Counted from the stretch's first letter, positions 1 to 9,682 are shown. The stretch: 64,000 bases of DNA from Dehalococcoidia bacterium (GCA_029246995.1 JAQWMB010000012.1:1-64000), one strand, 5' to 3'. A program made the numbers and translations. Notes: generated from the sequence alone by a model not told the origin.

Positions 1-564
1 ATTACCCATGCAAAAGATGGGGATATGGATGCGTTTGGTGATTTGTACGATATTTATTTGCCAAGAATCTATAGATATTGTTTTGCAAGAGTACGCAATA
101 CAGCTGAGGCAGAGGATCTCGCCGAGGAGATCTTTTTAAAAGCACTATCGAATATGCACAAATTTAATTGGAGTCGTGCAATTGGCGGAGCGAATCCATT
201 TACAGCGTGGTTATTTCGGATTGCTCATAATCATGTAATATCTTTTACGAGAAGATTATCGAACAAAAACCCAACTTCAGAACTAGGTGATTGGATTCCT
301 GATAAAGAACGAACGCCAGAACAAGAAATTGAGTTACAGTTGTCCATTGATGAAGTATTTCAAGCTGTGCAATCTTTGCCAAGTGCGCAAAGAGATGTCA
401 TTATGATGCGTTTCAGTGCTGGTTTATCTATTGCTGAAACAGCTCAAGCTCTTGATAAAAAAGAATCAAATGTCAAGGTTCTTCAACATAAAGCTGTTAA
501 TAGTTTGAAAAAAAGCATGGTGACCAATACTGATATAGATGATACGGAGATGTCTGTTTCATGA
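1..564 (+). CDS. ECF-type RNA polymerase sigma factor (5' truncated by window edge)
   Basis: Frame open to base 1 (ITHAKDGDMDAFGDLYDIYLPRIYRYCFARVRNTAEAEDLAEEIFLKAL = sigma70 r2; SAQRDVIMMRFSAGLSIAETAQAL = sigma70 r4). Confidence 0.9.
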   Translation: MTHAKDGDMDAFGDLYDIYLPRIYRYCFARVRNTAEAEDLAEEIFLKALSNMHKFNWSRAIGGANPFTAWLFRIAHNHVISFTRRLSNKNPTSELGDWIPDKERTPEQEIELQLSIDEVFQAVQSLPSAQRDVIMMRFSAGLSIAETAQALDKKESNVKVLQHKAVNSLKKSMVTNTDIDDTEMSVS

Positions 565-693
565 TAATACCTTGTGACTATAATAAATTTATTCAATTGA
601 ACGTTAACTTTTTGTTTAGTAAATCGTTTACTTTCTTGAAGGCAAATAATAACAAGATTATTTTTGTCGAAGTTTTTGGTGTAGGGGGAACCG

Positions 694-1659
694 TTGTCAA
701 AAGAATTTAATCATTCTCATAAAATTTCTGAATTATCAGATGTTGAAGCATTAGATAATGCAATTGATGCATTAAATGATGCAGATAATCATGTTTCTTT
801 TTCAAACAAAAACTTTGTTAATGCACTACACAAATCAATTAATCATACTTCTTTGAAACCTAGTCCGAGCTATACTGCTCGTTCCAAGGCCTATTTAATG
901 CATAAGTATGGTGAAGAACAATCTAAGCGTAATGCATTAATTTCTTTTGTGAATGTTAAAGAGCATTTTATTGATCTTTCAAAAATACTTGTTCGCTCTA
1001 CTGTTCTCGCACCTGTTGCAGCTGCCGTTGTCTTTGCATTTATAGGCGGGTATTTGTTTGGTAACACAACTTTAATGAATGAAGATGTACAAACTACCCA
1101 GGTTATTAATGTAAAAAGTAATTTAAATACCATTGTCTCCTCTCCAGAGATCCAAAATACAGATTCAAATCTTCCTGGTATTGTAATGACTACAGATATT
1201 GTGGAGCCTTCAACAAGTCCCGTTGATAATCAAGTAAATAATATTCAATCTAGTGCATCGGACAATGCAAAAACTCCACAAAGTAATATTGCTACAAATG
1301 TCGTGAATAGTGAAATACAAGCACAATTAGATGCCCTGCAATCTTCTCTATCTACTATTGCGGAGCTTGCTGATAATAATGAAGTATTGGATTCATCACT
1401 ACTTCATTCTATGGCAGGTAACCTTCATGCAATTACTTCTTACATTCAAAATACGGAAAAAATTGCGCCAACGTTTGTTATGCAATTTTTGGAAACTTCA
1501 ACTGGAGTTCGTTCGTCGCTGGCCACAGCAGGTAATGATGCTAATGATATAGCTTATATTGCAACAGAGATTGCAACCCAGGAAGGTATTATTGGTGTCG
1601 CCAAATATTTTGACTCACATCCTAATGCTTTAGCAATATATGCAGCAAATAACTGGTAA
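694..1659 (+). CDS. Membrane protein with DUF5667-like region, putative anti-sigma/partner of the ECF factor
   Basis: TTG start after GGGGG RBS; LKPSPSYTARSKAYLMHKYGEE segment and single TM (VLAPVAAAVVFAFIGGYLFG); adjacent to ECF sigma. Confidence 0.6.
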   Translation: MSKEFNHSHKISELSDVEALDNAIDALNDADNHVSFSNKNFVNALHKSINHTSLKPSPSYTARSKAYLMHKYGEEQSKRNALISFVNVKEHFIDLSKILVRSTVLAPVAAAVVFAFIGGYLFGNTTLMNEDVQTTQVINVKSNLNTIVSSPEIQNTDSNLPGIVMTTDIVEPSTSPVDNQVNNIQSSASDNAKTPQSNIATNVVNSEIQAQLDALQSSLSTIAELADNNEVLDSSLLHSMAGNLHAITSYIQNTEKIAPTFVMQFLETSTGVRSSLATAGNDANDIAYIATEIATQEGIIGVAKYFDSHPNALAIYAANNW

Positions 1660-1699
1660 CAATACTTAAGCCTCTATCTTAGCTTTTAGGAGATTATAC

Positions 1700-1966
1700 A
1701 TGAGTGATGTCAATACTGATGATGATCTATCGACACAACTAACTAATAACTCAAATTGCGATAACGATTGTCAAGACTTACAACCCAGGTGGAGTGGTTC
1801 TGATGGCGTTGATAATATAGATAAAGCAATTGGTTTCGTTTGTCATCGTTGTCATAAAGAATATAGCCCATTAGCTGCAAAAAAGTATCTACAAGGAAAT
1901 CGAGTTGAACCAGATCCAGAACCAGATCCAGCTCCAGAACCAGAACTAGACACAATTGAAAAATAA
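1700..1966 (+). CDS. Small protein with CxxC motif and Glu-Pro-Asp-Pro repeat tail
   Basis: VCHRCHKEY followed by EPDPEPDPAPEPE; own RBS. Confidence 0.55.
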   Translation: MSDVNTDDDLSTQLTNNSNCDNDCQDLQPRWSGSDGVDNIDKAIGFVCHRCHKEYSPLAAKKYLQGNRVEPDPEPDPAPEPELDTIEK

Positions 1967-2098
1967 TACGAAAAATGTTGCTTATTTCCCTTATAAATAG
2001 ATTGCGTCTCTTTAATAGTATTTTTTCCTTTTTCTCTTTGCCTTTGCTCCACTTTCTAGTAGAGTTAATAACTGTATTCTTAAGAGTACGTTATCAAG

Positions 2099-2125
2099 AA
2101 AAAAACAATTATTTATTGTTTTTTT
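2099..2125. terminator. A/T-flanked hairpin, likely bidirectional intrinsic terminator
   Basis: AAAAAAACAAT-TATTT-ATTGTTTTTTT. Confidence 0.6.
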
Positions 2126-2260
2126 CATTAACCTTTTAGGTGTAGATACGTTCTCTTTCTTGTAACCGAAGGTATATTATGCCTTTTGTTGTTCGTGTTT
2201 ATGTAAAAATAAATGTAAATAACAGGTTACAACGAAGTGGATAAGGAGAAAAAATTGTTT

Positions 2261-2355
2261 CGATATTCCGGTAACGGTGCGACGTGTCAAACTGATGGCG
2301 TCTCGCTCGAGCGGCGATATCAGGCTCGTCAACCAGGTATACTGGGACGTTTTTT
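2261..2355 (+). promoter_or_regulatory. GC-rich structured leader RNA candidate ending in an intrinsic terminator
   Basis: CCG-GTAA-CGG GNRA hairpin (2268-2277); CTGAT...ATCAG pairing (2292-2296/2319-2323); CGTC-AA-CCAG-GTATA-CTGG-GACG-TTTTTT (2327-2355); locally GC-rich in AT-rich DNA. Confidence 0.5.
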
Positions 2356-2429
2356 CAAATTAGAAACTTCAATATAGTTTAGTTAGGAATTACAATTTTT
2401 TTGTAATTCTCATTCATTTAAGGAATAAA

Positions 2430-4826
2430 ATGAATACTTTTAAAAAATTAGCTATGCGTACTGCTGCTGTTACAGCTGCATTTGCACTAGCTTTTACATT
2501 TATGGTTTCAACCTCTAATGAAGTAGAAAGTGCTACAACCACAATGACGGCCGGTGCTGGAATAAATAATGCTTTGACAGCAACATCTGTTCCTGCTGCT
2601 GGTATTCTTGCTGCTGTCGGTGCAAACGGAATGACAGCTGTAACAGCTGGTCAAGTCGTTGAACTTACTCTTACAGCTGGTACAAATATCATTGAGGCAA
2701 ATGTAGCTAATTCTGATCTAGATGCAATACAGGCTGCAAATGGTGGTACAATTGGTAACAAAACTGCATGTAGTGCTGTTACTTCTAGTAACACTAACCG
2801 TACAATAAGTTGTGCGGTAGCCGCAGCATCTCTTTCTACTGTTACAAATCCCGGTACTGGAGCGATCACCATCGCTTTGACTGCTACTGCTGGAGGTAAT
2901 GAAATTATTTTGCCATTACAGGCAACAACTACTGCAACTTTGGGCGCGACTATTGCGGCCAGTGCATCTGATACTGTTACTGGATTGGCTAACTTAACAC
3001 TTATATCACCAGCGATTGCGTTGAGTGTTGCAAGTATTAAGGCTGATGGCGTTTCATCTACTAATGTTACTTTTGGCTCATCCGCTGATGTAACAACTGG
3101 TGGAGACACTGTGACAATTGTCACTGACACCGGTTTGTTTTTCAAGGGTGATGATGTCAGTGGTGATGAAGATCTACTTGTAGACTCAGCACAATGGTCA
3201 CCGAACCCTTCTGTTACAGGTGGAGTTACTCACAGTTTTACACTACGTGCTGAAACTGATGCTTCTGCTGCCGATGATGTTATTTCATTGCGATCAACAG
3301 AAACAGGTGCAGGTACTATTAAAGTGTATGTCACACCTAAGGGTGGTGGTAGTGCTGTGTTGGTTAAGCAACTAGCTGTTACGTTTACAGCTGCTACAGC
3401 ATCTGCTGCGTTAACTACAGTTACTTTAGGTACACCTTCACCAACTGCTATTGCAGGTGCTGGCGGCGTGCTTTCACGATTAACAGTTAACTTAAAAGAC
3501 CAAAATGCTGCTTTAATTGCAGCTGGTAAGACAGTTACTGTTACTACTTCTGAAGGTGTTATAGACAGTAATGGTACTACATGTGATACTGCTACTCCTA
3601 GTACAAAGACATCTGGTTCAGATGCATCTTGTACATTTACTTGGAGTGGTGCACAAGCAAACCTAACTTTATGGGGTATTGGTAACACTGGTACTGCGAC
3701 TATATCTGTGAAGGCGACACCATTTGGTACGACTACACCTATTACGTCGACAAAGTCTGTTACTCTTACAGGTGGCTCAGCTTCATCGTTGACACTAGGT
3801 CTATTCAATAGCACTAGTGCAACATCAGCTCCTGCAGCTTACGTTATTAAAAACGTAACTGACACAGCTGGTGCTGATTTCACTAGTGATGAAATTGTAG
3901 CTGTTGCTCAAGCACTAGATGCTAATGGCAACTACATTATTCCATCAGGAAATGTTACTTTTGCATTGACTAATGCAGCTGGTACAGCTGTTAATAGCAT
4001 TTGGGCTAACGCAGTTGAAAATACTACAATCCAAGCTGGTTCAGCTTGTTCTGTTTCAATTAGTCCTACCACTGGAAAGTGTGTAGATACAATTGAAGCT
4101 AACGCTAAGTTGAACAAGTCTGGTGCGATTGGTCTTTTAGACGTTGATAAAGCAACTACTGCTCCATTGGCTGCTGGTACATATACTGTAACTGCAACAC
4201 ATGGTACAGGTGCTTCAAAGAAGACAGCAACAGCAACATTTACTGTTGGTGCAGCTGTTTCAACTATTACTATAGCTGATATTGCAGCAACTACTGTTGG
4301 TGGTTCTACCACTATTACAGCTACTGCGAAGGATGCTGCTGGTAACTTAGTTGCTGATGGTACTCAAGTTGCGATTTCTTCAGCTGCTTCAAACATGCTA
4401 GTGAAGACTTCAACTGGTACTGTTGGTTCAACTGTTACTGTTGGTACATCTAATGGTGTAGTAACTGTAACTGGTCTAGCACTTGCAGCTGGCAATGCAC
4501 AAGTTTTTGCAACTTCAGGTACTAAATCTGGTAGTGCTCTTTCAAGCGTAACTGGTGGCGAAGCCTCTGGTTCACTTGATAAGAATATTCCAGCAGGTGG
4601 AAGTGGTTCAGTTTACTGGTCAGGTGGTAGTGGTATGGTTGCCGCTGCATCTGCTGGTGGTTGTGAAGCTTTGACTGTTGCTGGTGATAACGCCGCATTC
4701 AGTGGTAAGGTCGTTTATGTTGTAGGTGCAGCATTCTCTTCTGTTAACGCAGACTTCGATGCTCTTTACTCTGTTGACAATCTTACTAAGGGTGCTTATG
4801 AGTTGACCTGTAAGGCAGCTTCATAA
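2430..4826 (+). CDS. Large secreted Ala/Thr/Gly/Val-rich surface (S-layer-like) protein with probable Ig-like repeats
   Basis: Signal peptide MNTFKKLAMRTAAVTAAFALAFTFMVSTSNEVESA; repeated low-complexity beta-rich segments. Confidence 0.75.
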   Translation: MNTFKKLAMRTAAVTAAFALAFTFMVSTSNEVESATTTMTAGAGINNALTATSVPAAGILAAVGANGMTAVTAGQVVELTLTAGTNIIEANVANSDLDAIQAANGGTIGNKTACSAVTSSNTNRTISCAVAAASLSTVTNPGTGAITIALTATAGGNEIILPLQATTTATLGATIAASASDTVTGLANLTLISPAIALSVASIKADGVSSTNVTFGSSADVTTGGDTVTIVTDTGLFFKGDDVSGDEDLLVDSAQWSPNPSVTGGVTHSFTLRAETDASAADDVISLRSTETGAGTIKVYVTPKGGGSAVLVKQLAVTFTAATASAALTTVTLGTPSPTAIAGAGGVLSRLTVNLKDQNAALIAAGKTVTVTTSEGVIDSNGTTCDTATPSTKTSGSDASCTFTWSGAQANLTLWGIGNTGTATISVKATPFGTTTPITSTKSVTLTGGSASSLTLGLFNSTSATSAPAAYVIKNVTDTAGADFTSDEIVAVAQALDANGNYIIPSGNVTFALTNAAGTAVNSIWANAVENTTIQAGSACSVSISPTTGKCVDTIEANAKLNKSGAIGLLDVDKATTAPLAAGTYTVTATHGTGASKKTATATFTVGAAVSTITIADIAATTVGGSTTITATAKDAAGNLVADGTQVAISSAASNMLVKTSTGTVGSTVTVGTSNGVVTVTGLALAAGNAQVFATSGTKSGSALSSVTGGEASGSLDKNIPAGGSGSVYWSGGSGMVAAASAGGCEALTVAGDNAAFSGKVVYVVGAAFSSVNADFDALYSVDNLTKGAYELTCKAAS

Positions 4827-4845
4827 GAAATAATTAAGTGAATTT

Positions 4846-4873
4846 TGTGTGGTGCTCATTTGAGCACTACACA
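4846..4873 (+). terminator. 12-bp hairpin between surface protein genes
   Basis: TGTGTGGTGCTC-ATTT-GAGCACTACACA; weak U tract. Confidence 0.5.
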
Positions 4874-4926
4874 ACATTCTTTCTTAGTGCACCCTGTATA
4901 ATATATGGGGCGCGAAGGGAATAAAA

Positions 4927-5448
4927 ATGAACTTCAAGAAATTGATGACTCGCATTGGTGTTGGTACAGCTATGGCTGCACTTGCACTTAGCGCAGGTCT
5001 CGTTTTCAGTTCAACTGCCAACGCGCAAGCTCCTATGACTGTATTTGGTGAAGCAGCCGCTTCTGATACTGTCGGAATTTTAGTTGACGGCAAAGCATGC
5101 AAGGATGCATCCATTAAAGCAGATTCCGGTTCTTCAACTGGTTCTATCTTTCTTGGATATGTAGATCTTGGTGAATGCGGTGCTGCAGCTGGATCATCGA
5201 TAGGTTTTTCATTAAACGGCTCATCAACCGATGCAACTCTAACATGGAGAGCTGGTGGTGCACCATCTGCTGCTAAGGGTATAACTCTTACATCAACAGG
5301 TGTTGCTGCTCCAACAGTACCATCAACTGGTAATGCCGGACTTCTTGTTTCACAAGAATCTGGTAGCTCCTGGTTGGTATTTGCCCTCGGTCTTTTGGCT
5401 GTAGGTATGATTGGTTCATCTAGAATGGTTTCTAATCGTTCTAAATAA
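4927..5448 (+). CDS. Secreted protein with LPxTG-like sorting signal
   Basis: Signal peptide; C-terminal VPSTG-NAGLLVSQESGSS-WLVFALGLLAVGMIG-SSRMVSNRSK (motif, TM, basic tail). Confidence 0.75.
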   Translation: MNFKKLMTRIGVGTAMAALALSAGLVFSSTANAQAPMTVFGEAAASDTVGILVDGKACKDASIKADSGSSTGSIFLGYVDLGECGAAAGSSIGFSLNGSSTDATLTWRAGGAPSAAKGITLTSTGVAAPTVPSTGNAGLLVSQESGSSWLVFALGLLAVGMIGSSRMVSNRSK

Positions 5449-5471
5449 GTTGAACATGATTGAATAAAATT

Positions 5472-5513
5472 GTGGGCTACTTACTTTTATTAGTAAGTAG
5501 CTCACTTTTTTTT
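5472..5513 (+). terminator. Intrinsic terminator
   Basis: GTGGGCTACTTACT...AGTAAGTAGCTCAC followed by TTTTTTTT. Confidence 0.85.
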
Positions 5514-5594
5514 ACCCTTGCTTTACCACAATCTTCTTCATGCGTAGTATGTTATTATTAATCAATTAATTATTTATTATGTGGAGTTGCTCTA

Positions 5595-6425
5595 ATGATT
5601 TTAATTCAAAGAAGTCATTATGCAAGAGTCTTTTTTTATGGTTTAATGACGTCATTATTTTTATTTGCATGTAGCGATGGTGATAATAGTGCGGATGTTG
5701 TTATTACTCCTATTATTGAAAAACCTGTTGTTGTTACAATAGATGATCAAGCTAAAAAATCTAATTTACCTAGTACAAATATTGCTGAGACTGTTCCTGA
5801 TATTGACCCTCCTGATGAATCAACAAGTAATTCTACCACTGATACAGATACAGAAAAAGATGTAAATGATAAGGAAGAAAAAGAAGACATTGTGCATTCT
5901 ATAGTTGATCTTCATAAGAGATTTGGTGAGCCACCTTCAGCAAATTATGGCAGGCTTTCTATCCCTGCACTTGATATAGATGCTCCAATTGGCTTAAGTA
6001 CGATTACTGATGGAGTGATGACTAACCCTATAGGGCCAAGTGATGTGGTCTATTATGATTTTCAAGGTGATTGGTTAAATTTTGGTGGTGACATTGGTGT
6101 CAGAACAAATGCAATTTTTTCTGGTCATGTTGATTATGTTGCAAATGTTGCTTGGGCTGATATACCTTATGAAGGCGTAGGTGTCTTTTTTAATATAAGC
6201 TTATTATCACCTGGAGACGTTATCAACATACGAATCGGTGAACGTACTTATGTATATGGCGTGGTATGGAGAAGAATGATTCCAGCTGATTCTGATGAGT
6301 GGGAACCAATTTTACGTAAGGAAACTGGCTTAGACATGATTACTTTGATTACCTGTACTGGGGAATTTGATCCAAAAACATTAGAATATGCAGAACGTAC
6401 TGTCGTACGTGCTCATCGTATGTAG
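5595..6425 (+). CDS. Sortase family transpeptidase, apparently lipoprotein-anchored
   Basis: RLSIPALDIDAPIG, IFSGHVDY (His), MITLITCTGEFD (TLxTC), ERTVVRAHRM (Arg); N-terminal LFLFACSDGD lipobox-like. Confidence 0.85.
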   Translation: MILIQRSHYARVFFYGLMTSLFLFACSDGDNSADVVITPIIEKPVVVTIDDQAKKSNLPSTNIAETVPDIDPPDESTSNSTTDTDTEKDVNDKEEKEDIVHSIVDLHKRFGEPPSANYGRLSIPALDIDAPIGLSTITDGVMTNPIGPSDVVYYDFQGDWLNFGGDIGVRTNAIFSGHVDYVANVAWADIPYEGVGVFFNISLLSPGDVINIRIGERTYVYGVVWRRMIPADSDEWEPILRKETGLDMITLITCTGEFDPKTLEYAERTVVRAHRM

Positions 6426-6437
6426 AAGGAGTATTTT

Positions 6438-6731
6438 ATGAAATATTATGTTTTGCTCACAACTATATTATTTGGCTTGGCTCTTACTGGATGTTACAGA
6501 GATAATTATGTTGTCTTAACGAACAATAGCAATGAGGATGAATTTGTACGAATAACTTGGAACTATAGAGGAGATTCTTTTACGACTAGTGCATCTGAGG
6601 AATTCTTTAAAGATATGGAAAAAAAATTTGATATAATCATTGATCAATCATGCTTTGATAAACTTCAAGTAGGCGAAAAAATACCAGATTGCTTACTTCC
6701 CGCCATAAAATGGGGCGCACGTATACGTTGA
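6438..6731 (+). CDS. Small putative lipoprotein
   Basis: MKYYVLLTTILFGLALTGCYRD lipobox. Confidence 0.6.
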   Translation: MKYYVLLTTILFGLALTGCYRDNYVVLTNNSNEDEFVRITWNYRGDSFTTSASEEFFKDMEKKFDIIIDQSCFDKLQVGEKIPDCLLPAIKWGARIR

Positions 6732-6749
6732 TTGGTTTATTGAATATGG

Positions 6750-6838
6750 CGGAGAGGGTGGGATTCGAACCCACGAGGAGGTGTAATCCCCCTACACGCT
6801 TTCCAGGCGAGCCTATTCAACCACTCTAGCACCTCTCC
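6750..6838 (-). tRNA. tRNA-Ser(GGA)
   Basis: Acceptor GGAGAGG/CCTCTCC, GGTTCGAATCC T-loop, anticodon loop CTGGAAA, long variable arm. Confidence 0.95.
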
Positions 6839-6892
6839 AGGTTTACTATTAGTATATTGTAACAGTTGATAACTTGTATGCTAGCTGTATGG

Positions 6893-6977
6893 CGGAGAGG
6901 GTGGGATTCGAACCCACGAGGCTTTTCAACCCACTGCTTTTCGAGAGCAGCACCTTCAACCACTCAGACACCTCTCC
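6893..6977 (-). tRNA. tRNA-Ser(CGA)
   Basis: Acceptor GGAGAGG/CCTCTCC, anticodon loop CTCGAAA in CTGCT/AGCAG stem, long variable arm. Confidence 0.95.
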
Positions 6978-7031
6978 TAGATATAATTAATATGTGATAG
7001 ATAAAAAAGCACAGTTCATGTTTATAATAAT

Positions 7032-7310
7032 TTAATTATCATTTTCTGCTTTATCATCAATTTCGATATCATTTTCAAATTCTTGCGTGAGTTCTTCCTC
7101 GGTTAGTTTGAAGGTTTTTTTCCCTTCTTCAATTGCGTCAGTAATAACTTGATCGACACGGTTTGCTTCTATTTGTATTTTTGTGAGAATTTTTTTAATA
7201 TTTTCTGGTAGCTCATAATCAATTTCTGCAGATAACAAATACTTTTTTGCGACCCTTGATAGTCCTAAAATCGTTGCAATCAATATGATGATTCTTGTAA
7301 TAAAATTCAT
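7032..7310 (-). CDS. Small protein with N-terminal hydrophobic segment, unknown function
   Basis: ORF; overlaps next ORF start by 4 bp; acidic C terminus. Confidence 0.5.
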   Translation of the reverse strand: MNFITRIIILIATILGLSRVAKKYLLSAEIDYELPENIKKILTKIQIEANRVDQVITDAIEEGKKTFKLTEEELTQEFENDIEIDDKAENDN

Positions 7311-7618
7311 TTTTTTCTACCAATGCTACCAATAAACCCTATAGCTTTATTAATTCCTTTTATAATGGATAGAAATTGAATGACGGGGCTGATAGTTTTT
7401 TTTGACATAAAATGACTAGTTCCTTTAACATTTTGGGCAGTTTCTTGTAACTCGTGTAACACAGGATTAACAGTTTCATCCATAGTTACTTTGAATGCCT
7501 GTTTTGTTTTACGGATTAATATCCAAATAGACAGTATGGTAATAGTCATGATTGTAAGTGCGATGATTAATAAGCTTCCAACAATGATAAAAATTAATTC
7601 ACGAATTGCTTCTAGCAT
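7307..7618 (-). CDS. Small membrane protein, DUF948-like
   Basis: Single N-terminal TM then VNPVLHELQETAQNVKGTS amphipathic region. Confidence 0.5.
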   Translation of the reverse strand: MLEAIRELIFIIVGSLLIIALTIMTITILSIWILIRKTKQAFKVTMDETVNPVLHELQETAQNVKGTSHFMSKKTISPVIQFLSIIKGINKAIGFIGSIGRKK

Positions 7619-7633
7619 TTTACTCTCCTATAA

Positions 7634-8764
7634 CTAGTCATAACTCGGATGAGTGCTTTGTTTCTGTAAGATGCAATTTGTGATTATGCCTCCTCCAATT
7701 ACCTCACCTTGGTGTTGCGGGTTACCTCTATATACTACACACGATTGCCCATTTGATGGTTTTGTAATCGGGTTATTTAATATGATTTTTGTTTTATTAT
7801 CTTCATATACGACGCTGCATTGTTCGTGTTTCCCATTATATCGGACCCTACAAACTAGTTGTTCATTTGAATGTGGCTTTTCATTGATCCAACTAATATC
7901 TTCAAGAGAGATGGAGTCAATCAAAAGATCTTCTTTATCGCCAACTGTAATTTGATTTTTTGTTAAATCAAAACTATTGATATATTGTGGTTGCTGTTGA
8001 TTATGTAGATTGTAGTCTATGCCGCGTCTTTGGCCAATTGTATATGATGGAATACCAGCATGGGTGCCAATTGCTTGACCTTCTTTATTAATAACGCTTC
8101 CAGGTTTAAGCTCTATGCCTTTTTTTTGTAAAAAGTCTGCATAGTTATTTTCAGTGACAAAGCATATATCAACAGAATCTGGTTTATCGGCAACACTAAA
8201 ACCTAATTTAGTCGCGATATTTCTGGTTTCATGTTTATGCATTTCTCCTAATGGAAATAATATATGTTGTAGTTGTTCTTGTGATAATGAATATAAAACA
8301 TATGATTGATCTTTTGTAGTATCATTCGCCGCATATAATTTAAAATGATCTCGAGTATTTTTAATGGTAGCATAATGACCCGTTGCCAGATATTGAATAC
8401 CCATTGCCTTGGCTTGGTTCAATAAGGTATCAAATTTAATATGTTTATTACAATTAAGGCATGGGTTAGGTGTACGGCCATTAACATATTCGTTAGCAAA
8501 AAAATTAATTACTTTTTCTTCAAATTCTTTTTCCATGTTAATAACGTAATGAGGTATATCAAGTTTTGCTGTCACTTTTTTTGCATCCGACACTTCTTCG
8601 ATGCCACAACAATTACGTTTAGAAGATAGGCCATCAGTGATTTCTGGGGTATACAGTCTTAATGTAACGCCGATTACATCATATCCTTGTTGATGTAATA
8701 ATGCTGCAGAGACAGCTGAATCAACGCCACCAGACATCGCTACTAACACTTTTTCTTTTTTCAT
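7634..8764 (-). CDS. mnmA: tRNA-specific 2-thiouridylase MnmA
   Basis: VLVAMSGGVDSAVSAALL, TPNPCLNCNKHIKF, GTHAGIPSYTIGQRRGI. Confidence 0.95.
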   Translation of the reverse strand: MKKEKVLVAMSGGVDSAVSAALLHQQGYDVIGVTLRLYTPEITDGLSSKRNCCGIEEVSDAKKVTAKLDIPHYVINMEKEFEEKVINFFANEYVNGRTPNPCLNCNKHIKFDTLLNQAKAMGIQYLATGHYATIKNTRDHFKLYAANDTTKDQSYVLYSLSQEQLQHILFPLGEMHKHETRNIATKLGFSVADKPDSVDICFVTENNYADFLQKKGIELKPGSVINKEGQAIGTHAGIPSYTIGQRRGIDYNLHNQQQPQYINSFDLTKNQITVGDKEDLLIDSISLEDISWINEKPHSNEQLVCRVRYNGKHEQCSVVYEDNKTKIILNNPITKPSNGQSCVVYRGNPQHQGEVIGGGIITNCILQKQSTHPSYD

Positions 8765-8849
8765 AATTACGCAAACCTAATCTTTGTGTCATAATCAAAT
8801 TATATAAAGATAAAAAATTAATTATATTACTAACTAGGCTAATGCAAAT

Positions 8850-9227
8850 ATGGGAATGAATCAAGAAAAAATTAGTAAGACAGATCAAGAATTTGTTAGA
8901 GCTAATATTCTTACTGATGTCCTTGTTGATAAACAAATAGCTGATGTTGTGCTTTTAGACTTAAGAAATTTTCAAACATTTGCTGATTTTTTTATCATTG
9001 GAACCGTAGATAATGTACGCCAAGCGAAAACAGTTATTGATTTAATATATAAACAAAAAAAAGAGTTTTCTAATATTCAAATTAAACAAGATGGTGGCCC
9101 AGAAAGTAATTGGATTTTATTAGATGTCGCTGGAGTTGTAATTCATTTATTTACCCAGGAAGCACGCAGTTTTTATGATCTAGAGACTCTGTGGAGTGAT
9201 GCAAAAACAATACTGAGAATCCATTAA
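8850..9227 (+). CDS. rsfS: Ribosome silencing factor RsfS
   Basis: ADVVLLDLRNFQTFADFFIIGTVDNVRQAKTV...WILLDVAGVVIHLFTQEARSFYDLETLW. Confidence 0.9.
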   Translation: MGMNQEKISKTDQEFVRANILTDVLVDKQIADVVLLDLRNFQTFADFFIIGTVDNVRQAKTVIDLIYKQKKEFSNIQIKQDGGPESNWILLDVAGVVIHLFTQEARSFYDLETLWSDAKTILRIH

Positions 9228-9232
9228 TATCT

Positions 9233-9682
9233 TTATTCAACTATCCATTTTTCATTTGCCATTGTCCATTCGTTGATCTGCTCACTAGAAAAAAAGATAT
9301 TAATTTCCCTTTGTGAGCTTTCTGTACTATCTGATCCATGGACAAGGTTTCTACCAAGATCAATACCATAATCACCTCGTATAGTTCCTGGGCTAGCCTC
9401 TTTAGGATCGGTTGCACCAATAGTTTGCCTAGCAACTTTGACAGCATTATTGCCGGCTAAAACCATTGCAATAATTGGCGAGCTTGTAATGTATTCAACT
9501 AAACCCGCAAAGAATGGTTTTCCTACGTGTTCTGCATAATGTTCTTCTGCTAATTTTTGATCTACAAGAAGCTGCTTTGCAGCAACCATTTGTAATCCGC
9601 GATTTTCAAAACGCGCAATAATTTTTCCAGTAAGTGAACGTTGCACTGCATCAGGTTTAATCAAAATTAGGGTTTGTTCCAT
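9233..9682 (-). CDS. ndk: Nucleoside diphosphate kinase
   Basis: EQTLILIKPDAVQRSLTGKI...RGDYGIDLGRNLVHGSDS. Confidence 0.97.
   Translation of the reverse strand: MEQTLILIKPDAVQRSLTGKIIARFENRGLQMVAAKQLLVDQKLAEEHYAEHVGKPFFAGLVEYITSSPIIAMVLAGNNAVKVARQTIGATDPKEASPGTIRGDYGIDLGRNLVHGSDSTESSQREINIFFSSEQINEWTMANEKWIVE

Noticed and set aside
2261-2326. Assignment of the GC-rich leader to the c-di-GMP-I riboswitch
   Set aside because: Has a GNRA hairpin and GGGACG-like string but lacks the CACGCACAGGGCAAACC and CAAAGCC core in the right order.
2651-4312. Long minus-strand ORFs opposite the surface protein (2651-3145, 3230-3814, 3932-4312)
   Set aside because: Shadow ORFs caused by Ala/Thr/Val-rich codon composition of the sense gene; no RBS or family.
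6750-6977. Adjacent tRNA-Ser genes as an integration-site duplication
   Set aside because: They are distinct isoacceptors (GGA and CGA), both complete; similarity is ordinary serine tRNA homology.
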